64,000 bases of DNA from Cephalotus follicularis (lineage: Eukaryota; Streptophyta; Magnoliopsida; Oxalidales; Cephalotaceae), in contig BDDD01002677.1 of assembly GCA_001972305.1 (NCBI GenBank), positions 62,001-126,000 of the forward strand. The letters run 5' to 3'. Made by a program: the position numbers and the translations under genes. The notes beneath the pieces are model-generated. The model was not told the DNA's origin, did not search any database, and saw nothing but the letters and a program-made list of their open reading frames with translations. Shown here in pieces: positions 46,276-58,629 of this stretch (the first letter of the stretch is position 1; each line of letters opens with the position of its first letter).

Positions 46276-46844
46276 TGTCACGCCCCAAACTGTGGGATGG
46301 ATCCCACGCCCTGACATGTGGCAATCTGTACATTCCATCATTATCATCAACCATAAAATTTTAAACTTAATAACTATAATAGTAAACCATTTATTTAATG
46401 CGTGGATATAAAGACCCAGTTCGGTACAAAGGGAATACTCTGTTACAAACCAGCAGGTTATACAATAAATACATAATTATTTCTTACAAATTCAACCATT
46501 AAAGTGCACTGGCGAGGCAGAGGGACTTACATTACTCTTTATGCTTGATGCTGCTGTAATGTGCCTCCACTACCTGTTCCTGTACCTGGCCCATTCAAAG
46601 AATGGGTCAGCAACCCTGTGGGTTGTGTAGGTTACCACATATAGGACACATACCAGAGGAACAACAATAAAAAGCAGAGGAGAACATAATGCATGCATAC
46701 CATAAATACATACCACAATTTATCATATAATAATCATCATCCTTTATCCTCAGACTACTCTACTCAAGCAATATATATCATACTTATCACAGAGGAGTTG
46801 GTCTGGTCATCCTATGGTCTGGTCAGTATATTATGTTCACCTTT

Positions 46845-47045
46845 AGGCTCACCGGCCTGCGGAATTCTCCTCCAGGTTCACCTGCCTAGCAGAATTCACC
46901 CTTTGGATAGCCAACTCTGGTGGAATTCACCCTTAGGTTCACCATTGAGCAGATGCTCCCGAGGACCACCTGCCTAGTGGAATTCTCCCCTTGGGTTCAC
47001 CTGCTTGGCAGAATTCTCCCCATTTGGGATCACCTGCCTGGGATA
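46845..47045 (-). repeat. Tandem repeat in element I LTR
   Basis: About six units of roughly 25-35 bp based on GGTTCACCTGCCTAGCAGAA followed by TTC(A/T)CCC. The other LTR has a matching block at 53925-54150. Confidence 0.78.
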
Positions 47046-47319
47046 AAATTTGTACTTCCTTCATTATTCACCTTTTATTCCTTAAACACGTTCAAAGTAT
47101 AAAGAGTGCATGGTACCTTCCCATGGACAAGGCCCACGCCAAAACACATGCATGGTGCATACAGAGCAATGTTTGGCGCTCAGCATGCAGGGGACACATG
47201 CATGGCACATGCAGGGTGATAACTAAAAACACGAGAGCGTGCAAAGGATGCATGCAAAGCTCAACATTGTTGCTTGCACAGGAGGCGCGCAAGGCAGAGG
47301 ATGGCGCTTCACCTTTGGC

Positions 47320-47600
47320 ATATGGCACCTCGGCACTTCTGGTGCATCACCTCGGCACCTCTGGCGCATCACCTTGGCAACTCTGGTGCATCACCTCAGC
47401 ATCTCTGGCATGCATAGAACACGTGTAGGGGTCAGTGGAGAGCTATGGTGTCACCTCTGGAATTTTCTAGGGGAGAGCGCGGCACCTCAGTTCGGCACCA
47501 CGAGCGTTTAGCAGTAGCACCTCAGCCCGGTTCCACAGCACGGCACCTCGGCCATACTTCCCAGGTGCATGCATGGCATGTCTCGGCACCTCGGGTGTAC
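47320..47600 (-). repeat. GCACCTCGGC/CTCTGG repeat block in element I LTR
   Basis: Repeated units like CACCTCGGCACCTCTGGCGC and CACCTTGGCAACTCTGG run in near-tandem, with looser copies to about 47600. The other LTR has fewer copies (54390-54430), so copy number changed after insertion. Confidence 0.72.
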
Positions 47601-48269
47601 TGTCCAGGCGCATACCCGGTTCCCTGACACTTCAGGCATATAGCGGGGAAGGACTCTGCATACGGTGCACGCCCAGGAGAACGCTAACGTATGTATGCCT
47701 AGCATTCTTGGTGCGCATGGGAACAAACATACATGTTCTACTATGCGAAACAATCAAACAATAATACCATGACACACAATAAACAAACAGTAAAATAAAT
47801 CACACAGCAATCACACAAACACACACAAGCCGGTAGGCGCTCAGACATGAAGCAACCTACCTGGAAAGTGGTTGGAAACGGAGATCGTCCACTTCCTCTT
47901 TAATTTCTGGACTTCTTTCTGGCTGAGAACTGCTACACACCTTGGCTTCCCAATTCCTTCTTCCTTTCACAATTCCTTTGTCTCTAGGGAATGGGTATAT
48001 ATATAGAGATGGAGTGCAGAGGACATGCGGCTTCCTCAAACAGTGCTCAGCTTGTCCTCATCTTCCATTTCTGCCAGCATCTGGCCCAATTTCCCACTTT
48101 TCGCATCTCTCTCGATTTCTCTAGAGCAAAACGTGCAAGAAAATGTCCCAAAGCATTTCTCTTGGCAACCACCAACCCTTTATACACATGTGAGGAAGAG
48201 TCTAGAATTTCCTAGACAAAACCAACGGGTATAGGCTATTTTCCAGGGACTTGGGCGAACTTCATTCTT

Positions 48270-48440
48270 TCTTTTTAAGGCCCAATTAATCATCCCTCTT
48301 GTCCAAGTTCGGCCCAAAGAGATAATAGCTTTCTTAAGCCCAAAGTCATAAATTATATTCTATTATGACCCAAAGAAAATACTTCATAATATCCTATCCT
48401 AGCCGAATAGGAAAGAAAATAGTTCCAAAGCCCAATAATA
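48270..48440 (-). promoter_or_regulatory. TGGGCY (site II-like) boxes in element I LTR
   Basis: On the plus strand AAGGCCCAATT, TCGGCCCAAAG, TAAGCCCAAAG and AAAGCCCAATA give four TGGGCC/T boxes on the minus strand, about 270-450 bp upstream of the TATA box. The copies are kept in the other LTR at about 55310-55475. Confidence 0.6.
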
Positions 48441-48469
48441 ATACTTTATAATATTTAGGGCTCTTACAT

Positions 48470-48482
48470 TCTCCCCTCCTTA
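48470..48482 (-). promoter_or_regulatory. Element I polypurine tract
   Basis: Minus strand GTAAGGAGGGGAGAA immediately precedes the 3' LTR, after CGGGACGAGATTTC. Confidence 0.85.
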
Positions 48483-49060
48483 CAGAAATCTCGTCCCGAG
48501 ATTTCCTAGGATGAGAATAAATGGCGGTACTTAGTCTGCATATCATCTTCTCTTTCCCAGGTAGCTTCCTCCACTCTGTGGTATTGCCATAATACGTTTA
48601 CCAATGGAATGGTTTTGTTCCTCAACTGCTTGATTCGACGGTCAAGGATCTAGATAGGTATCTCCTTGAAACTGATATCCAATCTCAACTCCAAAGGTTC
48701 CCATTGCAACACATGAGAAGGATCAGGATGATACTTCTACAACATTGACACATGAAACACATTGTGCACATCCACCAGGCTGGGTGGTAAGGCAAGTCGA
48801 TAAGCAAAGTACCCACTCTCTCAAGGACCTCAAAAGGTCCTATAAATCGAGGGGCCAACTTTCCTTTCTCATCGAACCTCATAATTCCTTTATTCGGTGA
48901 GACTTTAAGGAATACATGATCACCTATAGCGAACTCCAATTCTCGCATGCGGTGGTCTGCATAGCTTTTCTGTCTGCTTTGTGCTGTAAGGAGTCTTTCC
49001 CTGATAACATTTGCCTTCTCAAATGTGTCTTGCACAAGCTTGGGTCCCACAAGACTCTAT
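48483..49060 (-). pseudogene. Element I integrase tail and chromodomain remnant
   Basis: The minus-strand reading gives TAQSRQKSYADHRMRELEFA, then FLKVSPNKGIMRFDEKGKLA and PRFIGPFEVLERVG, the GPY-like region of Tekay integrase. Weak chromodomain similarity follows toward 48500. Broken. Confidence 0.8.
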
Positions 49061-49760
49061 TCACCTACTTCAAACCAACAGATCAGGGTTCCGCATTTTC
49101 GTCCATAGAGAGCCTCGAATGGTGCCATTCCAATATTGGCATGGAAACTATTGTTATACGAGAACTCTACTAATGGTAGATGGTCTTCCCAGCTACCTCC
49201 CTAATCTAAAACACATGCTCGTAGCATGTCTTCCAAAGTCTCTATAGTCCTTTCAGACTGTCCATCAGTGTGGGGATGAAAAGCTGTACTAAAGTTAAGC
49301 TGAGTACCAAAAGCTTCTTGTAGTTTTCTAAAAAATCGCAATGTAAAACGGGGGTCTCTATCAGACACCACACTGAGATGTCCTCCATGGAGCCTTACAA
49401 TTTTAGCAACATACAGATTTAGCCATGTGAGAGAAAAGTTTGTCTTAATCGCGAGAAAATGTGCAGATTTGGTGAAGCGATCGATGATCACCCAAATAGC
49501 ATCACAGCTATTCCTCGTTCTGGGCAGTCCTATTACAAAATCCATCGTTATGTGCTCCCATTTCCACTGTTCCACATGCAATGGTTGTAACAATCCTGCA
49601 GGTCTTTGGTGTTCTGCTTCAACCTGTTGGCATATCAAATTGGAAGCAACATACTCAACTATCTCTCTCTTCATGTTGTTCCACCAGTAGCTCAACTTTA
49701 GATCTCAGTAAATGTTAGTACTTCCCCGATGTACGGAGAAACTGGAGCGATGCACTTGTG
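49061..49760 (-). pseudogene. Element I integrase core
   Basis: YWWNNMKREIVEYVASNLIC and QRPAGLLQPLHVEQWKWEHI (zinc-binding region) precede ITMDFVIGLPRTRN, VSDRDPRFTLRFF and FSTAFHPHTDGQSERTIETL (catalytic core). Broken. Confidence 0.85.
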
Positions 49761-49819
49761 ACAATAGTTCAAACTTCAGCTCTTTGTCATTAGGAACACA
49801 TATTCTACCCTGATATCGG

Positions 49820-50380
49820 ATCAATCAGTCACCTTGTACGAAAAAATCCGGTATCAAACCTCCATGTTTGCATAAAGCTATCTTAAGCAGATCTCCATCA
49901 CTACTTTGAGCTACACGGATCTGGTCCATCAACCATGGACGCGTCTGAATATGAGCAATGGTTAGGCAGGCTAATCGACGACTAAGGGCTTCTGCAACAA
50001 CATTAGCTTTGCCTGGATGGTACTGTATTTCACAGTTATATTCATTGAGCAACTCCATCCATCTGCGTTCTTCTTGAAGAATAGGTACTTTAAGCTTGTG
50101 TGGTCGGTATACACCTCAAACTTCGTACTGTATAAGTATTACCTCCATTTACGCAGGGCGAACACTATCGCCGCTACCTGATGCATCACTGTATGCGATG
50201 GGGCTTTAACTTCCTAAAGGCGTATGCGATCACTGTTCCATTTTGCATAAGGACACATCCCAGGCCACTACATGATGCATCACTGTATACTACAAAACCC
50301 TCATTGCCCTCTGGTAAGGCTAGGATCGGCGTAGTAGTCAGACGATGCTTTAATTCTTGGAAGCTCTGTTAGCAATCATC
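49820..50380 (-). pseudogene. Element I RNase H
   Basis: It ends [20 protein letters not shown] (about 49975-50040). Upstream pieces near 50200-50330 resemble [16 protein letters not shown] and [15 protein letters not shown]. Broken. Confidence 0.75.
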
Positions 50381-51130
50381 ATCCCAAACAAATGCCACAT
50401 TCTTCTGCGTCAATCGGGTTAGAGGTGTTGCTATATTGGAGAATCCTTCTACAAACCGACAGTAATATCCTGCCAAGCCAAGAAAGCTTTGGACTTCTAT
50501 CACATTCTTTGGTCGCTTCCAGCCTTTTACCGCTTCGATCTTTGAAGGATCTGCTGACAATTCGGAACTGGATATAACATGACCAAGGAATGCTACCTCT
50601 GATAACCATAATTCACACTTGCTAAACTTGGCATATAGCTGGTGATCTCTGAGAGTTCGCAATGCCAAGTGCAGGTGTTCTCCATGTTCCTCCAAGGAAT
50701 TCAAATATATCAAGATGTCATCAATGAATACAATGATAAACTGATTCAGATATGGACTGAATATCCTATTCATCAAGATCATAAATGCAGCAGGGGAATT
50801 GGTCACCCCAAAAGGCATTACCACAAATTCATAATGTCCATATCGTGATCTCAAGGCAGTCTTCGGTATATCCTCTGCCTTTACTCTAAGCTGATGATAT
50901 CTTGATCTCATATCCAATTTAGAGAACACTGAAGATCCCTTCAGTTGATCAAACAGATCATCTATGTCCGGCAGTGGATACTTGGTTTTTATCGTTACCT
51001 TATTCAAATACTGGTAATCGATACACATCCGTAATGATCCATCTTTCTTCTTCACAAACAAGACCGGTGCTCCCCTTTGGGATACACTTGGTCTGATGAA
51101 ACCTTTATCCAACAACTCCTATAGTTACAC
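50369..51130 (-). pseudogene. Element I reverse transcriptase
   Basis: [76 protein letters not shown] and [15 protein letters not shown] are all Ty3/gypsy RT blocks in order, followed by the connection [15 protein letters not shown]. Longest readable piece of this broken element. Confidence 0.88.
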
Positions 51131-51850
51131 TTTCAATTCCTTTAACTCAGGAGGGTCCATCTGGTAAGGAGTCGTTGATGCGGGGGCTAATCCTGGTAAA
51201 AGATCTATAGAAAACTCCACATCTCTCATAGGAGGTAAGGAAGTTAACTCTTTCGGAAACACATCCGGGCATTCACAAACCACAGAAACATCCTCCAACT
51301 TTGGTGTCCATTTACTGTTATCCGTAACATGTGCCAGGTAAGCAATACAACCATGTCTCAAGAGTCTGTCAGCCTGAAAAGCAGATATCATAGAAACAAG
51401 CTGATGCTCTAACGTCCCGATAAAATGGAACGGAGACTGTCCTGGAAAATGGAAGGTTACAACCTTTTTATTAGAATCCATATGTACATAATGTATTGAC
51501 AGCCAATCCATACCGAAAATCATGTCAAGATCACCCATCGGCAGCACTATGAGGTCTATCCAAAGAACATGTCCATAAATCTCGATGGCACACGATCTAC
51601 ACACCCACTGGGAGGTAACCGACCCTCCTATAGGTGTGCTAACCTTTATCATGAAAGGTAAAGGCTCGGGCTCCACATTCATGAAACTTATAAAATGGGA
51701 AGCAACATATATATGGGACGAGCCTGGATAAATCAAGGTTCGTGCCAAAAGCTGATATATATAAACCATACCTCCAATCATTGAGGGTGATCCAGCTGTA
51801 GCTCGCTGGTCCATAGCGTATACTCTTCCTTGTACCATAGGTGCTTATGC
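51131..51850 (-). pseudogene. Element I protease and pre-RT region
   Basis: It contains QGRVYAMDQRATAGSPSMIG, a retropepsin-like core (TLIYPGSSHIYVASHFI), FGMDWLSIHYVHMDSNKKVV and FPKELTSLPPMRDVEFSIDL, the conserved lead into RT. Confidence 0.83.
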
Positions 51851-53255
51851 CATCGGCTGTTTGCCCCAATCTCCTTGTGAACTAGTGTTAGGGCGGCCTG
51901 GTTGGAAACTTTCTTGTGATCGGTTAGAACCTTGTCCCACTTGTCCTTCTATGCTGAACTGATTCTGGGGACATTCTGCAACTGTGGTCAAGAGCTCCAG
52001 AACTCCAACACCTACCGTTTTTCCACCAACAGTCGTCTGAGACATGGTTAGTAAGCCCACAATGCACACAGGGTTCAACAGACTCCTGTTAGTTATTGAC
52101 AGGTCTAGAAGAACCTCCTTGCGAAGTCATCATTCGCTGTCGTGTCCGATGTGAATCACGACCTGGTCTTCTTTGTTGAGAACCATAAGATTGCCTTCCC
52201 AACCTCGAGGGTCCTACTGGGCTACGAACACTTCGGGGAGATTCTCCCTGTCTTGGACCGCTGTGATATCTGGACCTGTGGGATTTAATACTACTTCCGG
52301 AACTTCTTCCTGACTGATCACCAGAAGGAGCAGGTCTCCAATTGCCTATTTGGATTTCCAAGTTCTGAACTCGTTGAGCCAAGGCTTCAACTTCACGTGC
52401 CCTCTTAGATAGATCAGAGAAGGATCACAAATGCAGGGGCACTAACTTCTCCTGGATGTCAGGTCGTAGTCCTCCAAGAAACTTCTTAGCCTTCCTTGAC
52501 TTAGTATTTACCAAGTATGGAGCTATCCTCGATAACTCAATGAACTTAGCCTCATAGTGGGCCACAGTTGTATCTCCCTGTGTCAGGCCTAGAAATTCAG
52601 CCTCTCTCTTATCAATCTCCACCTCGGAATAGAATCTATCCTTAAAATCCGTTTTAAAAGAATCCCAAGAATATGTCATTCAAGATATCTCCTACTGGGA
52701 TTTAATCATCTTCCACCAATGCTTCATTTGCCTTGTAACGTATACATTGCAAACACAACCTTCTGAGAGTCATAGCAATCCATGACTTGAAATATCTTAT
52801 CCATTTGCATTAGCCATCTCTTAGCTGAAATAGTATCATGATCTCCTGTGAAGGCTGGAAGATTTAACTTCAAGAATCCGTTCAAGGGGTTCTCTCAACG
52901 TGAAGGTTGGTCAACTGATCTTATTGCAGTTTCAGCCTGCCTAGTTGGTCTAACAGTTGATGTCTGTTCATGTACTTCCATTGCACACCCCGCTGGTACA
53001 GCAGCAAGTGGTTGTTCATCTTCATCCAGCTACCATTGCATAAATTCATGCATTTGACTTATCATTGCACGCATTCTCCTCATAAGTCCTCTTTGTTCCT
53101 CTATAGCAGGAGCAACGGGTTCTACTTCTTGAGGTGCATTAAATTCTCCTTGTCCTTCGGCATCCCTATTGGTACGACTACGCCTAGACGACGACCCAGT
53201 CCTCTATCCTCGTGCGCTTCTACTTCATCGTCCTTCCATATTGATTGACATAAGA
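51851..53255 (-). pseudogene. Element I gag
   Basis: From the primer side: an MSINMEG-like start, FLKLNLPAFTGDHDTISAKR, DCYDSQKVVFAMYTLQGK, then LTQGDTTVAHYEAKFIELSR and FLGGLRPDIQEKLVPLHL (gag domain), then a serine/arginine-rich tail. Knuckle motifs are faint. Broken. Confidence 0.8.
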
Positions 53256-53330
53256 TGATGGGTCAATATCCACACATATATCTTAACTCCACTTGCCAAG
53301 GGTCCTATCCTGGCATATCCACAATAGCAT

Positions 53331-53342
53331 GGCTCTGATGCC
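53331..53342 (-). promoter_or_regulatory. Element I primer-binding site
   Basis: Minus strand GGCATCAGAGCC adjoins the 5' LTR and resembles the tRNA-Met site of the other chromoviruses. Confidence 0.7.
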
Positions 53343-55502
53343 CTGAACTGTGGGATGGGCCCCACAGCCTGACACGTGGCAACCCGTACATTCCATCATT
53401 ATCATCAACCATAAAATTTAAAACTTAATAATTATAATAATAAACCATTTATTTAATGTGTGGATATACAGACCCAGTTCGATACAAAGGGAATACTCTG
53501 CTACAAACCAGTAGGTTATACAATAAATACATAATTATTTCTTGCAAATCCGACCATTAAAGTGCACTGACGAGGAGGAGGGACTTACATTACTCTTTAT
53601 CCTTGATGCTGCTGTGATGTGCCTCCACTACCTGTTCCTATACCTGGCCCATTCAGAGAATGGGTCAGCAACCCTGGGGGATGTTTAGGCTACCACATAT
53701 ACGCACATACCAGAGGAACAACAATAAAAAACAGAGGAGAAGATAATGCATGCATACCATAAATACATACCACAATTTATCATATAATAGTCATCATCCT
53801 TTATCCTCGGAATACTCTACTCAAGCCATATATATCATACTTATCAAAAAGGAGTTGGTCCGGTCATCTTATGGTCTGGTCAGTATATTAGATTTCTGGT
53901 TAGTATATTAGGTTCACTTTTAGGCTCACATGGCCGCAGAATTCTCCTCAAGCTTCACCTACCAAGCAGAATTTGCCCTTTGCTCACCAGCTCTGGCGGT
54001 TCACCCTTTGGATCACCATCTCTGGCAGATTTCACCCTTTCGCTCACCATTGAGCAGATTCGCCCGAGGATCGCCTGCCTAGCGGAATTCACCCCTTGGG
54101 TTCACCTGCTTGGCGGAATTCTCCGTATTTGGGCTCAACTGCCTGGGATAAAATTTATACTTCCTTCATTATTGACCTTTTATTCCTTAAACACGTTCAG
54201 AGTATAAAGAGTGCATGGCACCTTCCCATGAACAAGGCCCATGCCAAAACGCATGCATGACCCATGCAGAGCAATGTTTGGTGCTCAACATGCAGGGGAC
54301 GCATGCAAGGGACGCATGCAAGGCTCAAAAATGTTACTTGCTCAGGAAGCACGCAAGGTACAGGATGGCGCTAAACCTCTAGCATATGGCACCTCGGCAC
54401 TTCTGGCGTAGCACCTCAGCATCTCTGGTGTGCATAGGATGCATGTAGGGGTCTGTGGAGAGCTATGTTGTCGCCTCTGGCTTTTGCTAGGGGAGAGATA
54501 GGCACGTCGACATGGCACCATGGGCATTTAGCAGTGGCACCTCAGCATGGCTCCTCAGTACGACACCTCGGCTGTACTTCCCAAGTGCATGCATGGCATT
54601 TCTCGGCACCTCGGGTGCACTATCCAGGCGCATACCCGGTTCCTTGACACTTCAGGCGTATAACGGGGAACGACTCTGCATGCGGTGCACGCCCAGGAGA
54701 ACGCTAACGTATGTATGCCTAGCATTCTTGGTGCACATGGGAACAAAAATACATGTTCTACTATGCTAAAACAATCAAACAATAATACAATGACACACAA
54801 CAAACAAACAGTAAACTAAATCACACAGCAATCACACAAACACACACACGCTGGTAGGAGCTCAGACATGAAGCAACATACCTGGAAAGTGGTTGGAAAT
54901 GGAGATCATCCACTTCCTCTTTAATTTCTGGACTTCTTTCTAGCTAAGAACTGCTACACACCTTGGCTTGCCAATTCCTTCTACCTTGAACAATTCCTTT
55001 GTCTCCAGGGAATGGGTATATATATAGAGATGGGGTGCATAGGACATGGGGATTCCTCAAACAGTGCTCAGCTTGTCCTCATCTTCCATTTCCACTAGCA
55101 TTTGGCCCCATTTTCCACTCTTCTCACCTCTCGATTTCTCTATAGCAAAACGTGCAAAAAAATGTCCCAAAGCGTGTCTCCTGGCCACCACCAAACCCGT
55201 ATACACATGTGAGGAAGAGTCTAGAATTTCCTAGACAAAACCAATGGGTGCAGGCTATTTTCCAGAGACTTGGGCCAACCTCCTTTGGGCCAACTTCATT
55301 CTTTCTGTTTAAGGCCCAATTACTCATCCCTCTTGTCCAAGCTCGGACCAAAGAGAAAATAGCTTTCTTAAGCCCAAAGTCATAAATTATATTCCATTAA
55401 GACCCAAAAAAAATACTTCATAATATCCTGGCCTGGCCCAATAGGAAAGAAAAGAGTTCCAAAGCCCAATAATAATACTTTATAATATTTAGAGCTCCTA
55501 CA
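53341..55502 (-). repeat. Element I 5' LTR
   Basis: This LTR of about 2.16 kb matches 46276-48468 with the same order of repeat blocks, TATA-like GGGTATATATATAGAG near 55013 and site II-like boxes (55310-55475). Several percent divergence and a different number of repeat units are visible. Confidence 0.88.
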
Positions 55503-56981
55503 GGTTTGTGGGATATCCTAAAGAGAACTTAGGATACTATTTCTACCATCCCAGCAAACAAAAGATGTTTGTTTTATGCACTGCAAAATTCCTAGTGAAA
55601 GAATAACTGATTGCAGGAAGCAGTAGGAGTAAGGAGAAACGAAGTGAGTTTCCACCAAATGAAAACCCACAGGACGGTAAAGAATTAGAGATTAAATCCT
55701 CTAAAGGCATAATTAGGAAAGGATCCCAACCTCAAATGGAATATCTGTAAGGCACTCCCCAATAGAGTAGACCAGGAACGATTTCAACAGTACCTGAGAA
55801 ATAAGATTTTCTCAATGAAAGGCACTGATGAATCTATCATTATCGATGATGACGAACCTGTCAGCTTTGGATAATGCAAGCTCCAAAGGTCTATGACCTT
55901 AAGCAAGTATTCCATACCTAAAACATCCATTTTGATTACATCAAATCATGGATGAGCCTAATGTTTACCGGAATTAGGACAACCCAGAAATCACTTTCTT
56001 GGTGCAATTAAACAAGAACTTCTCCACATAGGATTTGGGAAGGGCTTCCTACGTTTTGAGAATGAAGATCTTAAGAGTAGATCAAGTAGGTTGTTTGAAG
56101 TTTCCCAAAGCTAGTACATCAGCAGGTAGCTGAAATGGTATAGCATGAGAATTCCATAAATTGGCTTACTGCCCATTAGCCAAGGAATTCATCTCTCCAA
56201 GAGAGTCTCAGTGAGAGACACATAAGGAGACATGTATAGGCAGCTTTAACTGGAGGCTCCATAATGTCTTCTATACATAGTACTGAGCCTGATGTCGCAT
56301 ATGGCTAAGGGTTTGGCTAGTCGATTTATGTCCTATTCCTGTGAGATGCACTGGGACATAGTCAAGAGTATCAGGTACCTGAGAGAGAGACTCCGGATAC
56401 TTCCTTGACATATAGAGAAGATAGTGAATTGAAATATAAGACTTAAGTCAACTCTAATTTCATCTATGATCTGGATGATCACAAATCCATTTCAGGATAT
56501 GTGTTGATCTTGAATGGAAGTGCTGTATAAGTTGGAGGCGTTTGAGGCAGTAGACGACGACAGACTTCCACCAGATAATAAAAGTATGTTGCAACCTGTG
56601 ATACCAATGATGGTAGATGGTTTTGATGCAGAATTTCACACTTGAACTTTATAGAGATTCCATCCATCCTTTGTCCAGTTGCGGTGACTATGACATTGAT
56701 GGAGGCCTTTGCACAAGCCAAGGAACTCACGTCTCATTACTGCACTGAATAGCGATGGTATCATATGATCATGGAGATCATAATGAATGTAACATCTCAA
56801 AAGATATGTTATTGACGAAATATAAGAGACATCAAAAAGTAGATGTCACATGGAAAGAGTCACGCAGTGGAAGCAAACTTAGCAGACCCACTGACCAAAG
56901 CCATAAGCAGTACTCAAGAGGCAAGAGAGTGTAATATGCTTAGGTTGTAGGTCTCTATGGCTTGAGGGCTAAGTGGGAGAA
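55503..56981 (+). pseudogene. Element F pol remnant (integrase end, RT, RNase H)
   Basis: FVGYPKENLGYYFYHPSKQK is the copia integrase C-terminal block; the later MAKGLASRFMSYSCEMHWDI piece, a DHKSISGYVLILNGSAV-like RNase H region (about 56470-56525) and EANLADPLTKAISS (about 56872-56915) follow in copia order. Heavily broken. Confidence 0.78.
56969..56981 (+). promoter_or_regulatory. Element F polypurine tract
   Basis: CTAAGTGGGAGAA lies directly before TGTTAGATAGGGG, the common arrangement at the 3' LTR of plant copia elements. Confidence 0.78.
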
Positions 56982-58459
56982 TGTTAGATAGGGGTGTCCC
57001 TGCAAGCTAAGATATGTCTGTAGACATATGTTACTAACATATGATACATTCATTGTCAATACATTCTTAGTTCCATTCAAGTTTTATTGCGCATATTCAC
57101 AAAGATTGGCATTTTTGCTATATGTATAATCCCAAACCGTTGAATCGGATCAGTTAAACACCATGTTAACTGAATACACATATAGGGCCATGTCGTCCGA
57201 AGGGTTGGATCTCGTGCCCGGGAGGTTATGAGAATGAGATCCTTACTCCCTTCTGACAAACGTTCTGAGTCATAGGTTCACTTTCTTAGGGTAATTGATG
57301 AACCGTAAAGACTTGCCGTATTATGCTTGCCCTCTTGTGTATGGGGGATGGATCATCTCATTTCCATTTGGGTTTAGCCTAAAACTGATGTGGGTGCATG
57401 ATGAGAGCATGACGTGGAACCGACCCACCATATGTTATCTATTCGGAGAGTCAATACCACTGTCAATAAAGTTCCTATTTGTTTCGGTATTGTATAGTCT
57501 ATGGTGACTAGTAGGTCTTAGCCTACATTTTATCATTAGACATGAAAAGCTGGCATGCATTGTGTAGTAAACGCTTGGCTTTGATTTCCCCCTTCCCATG
57601 CACTGGCCACGTGCTGGCGAAAGGGTTGTCTTTGGGCCTCGTGGGAGCTGCATTGAGATGTATCGACAAGTGCGCGAAATGGGATCATCACACCCGTGTT
57701 GATGGGTTATAGGCACTATAACATCTGTGACCGTTGAAGACTTAAAAGTCATGATCTACCAATTGGGATATTGGAAACAAGGTTTCTTGGGATGTCTCCC
57801 GATAGTCTCAATGCGTTCAAAGAATTATAATTATCACGGTTTTACCTGGGGGTGACATTAATCCAAACCCTAGTCCGCGGTCAGAGCTGAGTTGATGAGA
57901 GATACATGACACATATGTCGATGACGAGAATAAAGCACTGGCTAATCCAGCTAACAACTGATAGGATTGGTGTACACGGATCCAGGGATGATTTTGAGAT
58001 CACACCGGGGCTATAGGATAGTCTAGGACTATCTAGATGGTCGTACCAAAATCATGGGAGTTCTAGGAAATATATCATTGTACCGGACACCAACCGGGCT
58101 TTTGGGTCCTGCCTGATTTTGGAACATGTTGATATATATAGTTACATATCATTCAGTGAAAGGATAACATCTAAGGAAGAAGTTACTTTGCAAGTGAGCA
58201 TGTTATTTGCTGAACATATCATTTCATAGAAATCAGTTCAAGCATCGCCACAATGGAATGTTTTGTACAAAGGGTTGTTTGTTTCCATTATCGAATGTAC
58301 TTGTGCATTTGTTTGGGGAGAGATCGTATGGTCTTATAGCATATTGGGCTAGGGATTCACAATCCCAATTGGGTCAAATTTATTCCTTAATATGGCTTCG
58401 TTCATGGATGGCCCAAATGTGTTTTCATTGATGGCCCAATTGTAAATATGCTAAGCCTA
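56982..58459 (+). repeat. Element F 3' LTR, left part
   Basis: It starts TGTTAGATAGGGGTGTCC. From about 57570 it matches 38712 onward. It is cut at 58459 by element G, at GCCTA. No TCGA palindrome cluster is seen. Confidence 0.85.
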
Positions 58460-58629
58460 TGTAACACCCGGTGTTTTCTTTATTGTAATGTTTCGTTTTA
58501 AGATGTAATCTTATGCTTAAATTAATGAAAATGTTGGAGATTTCAACCCCAATGATGTTTTCCAAACCTAAATATTGTTTGGGGAAAGAAATGTGTATGT
58601 TAAACCAAAAACAGTGCGGTTTTGGGACA

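Larger units (their letters stand above)
46276..48468 (-). repeat. Element I 3' LTR
   Basis: It is 2193 bp; minus strand TGTAAGAGCC...GGGGCGTGACA. It holds site II-like boxes (48270-48440), a TATA box near 47995-48006 (minus strand), GCACCTCGGC repeats (47320-47600), CATGCATGG-rich DNA (47140-47250) and an AATTC-rich tandem repeat (46845-47045). Confidence 0.9.
46276..55502 (-). mobile_element. Element I: reversed Tekay-like chromovirus, broken
   Basis: On the minus strand the order is 5' LTR (53341-55502), primer site, gag, protease, RT, RNase H, integrase, chromodomain region, polypurine tract and 3' LTR (46276-48468). It lies in the copia element F. The flanks TGCCG and GGTTT do not match, and F's protein order jumps across it, so a rearrangement accompanied or followed insertion. 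It has roughly one to two dozen interruptions. It lacks the TCGA palindrome arrays of the other chromovirus LTRs. Confidence 0.9.
38712..58459 (+). mobile_element. Element F: Ty1/copia retrotransposon, oldest host layer
   Basis: Visible parts are a 5' LTR portion (38712 to at least 39577), leader, gag remnant with zinc knuckle (45270-45840), pol remnant (55503-56981), polypurine tract and 3' LTR (56982-58459, cut by G). The 5' LTR portion matches 57570-58459. The element is interrupted by A in its 5' LTR, by H, by I and by G. It is badly broken, with dozens of interruptions and part of pol not seen. The lineage within copia is not resolved. Confidence 0.82.
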
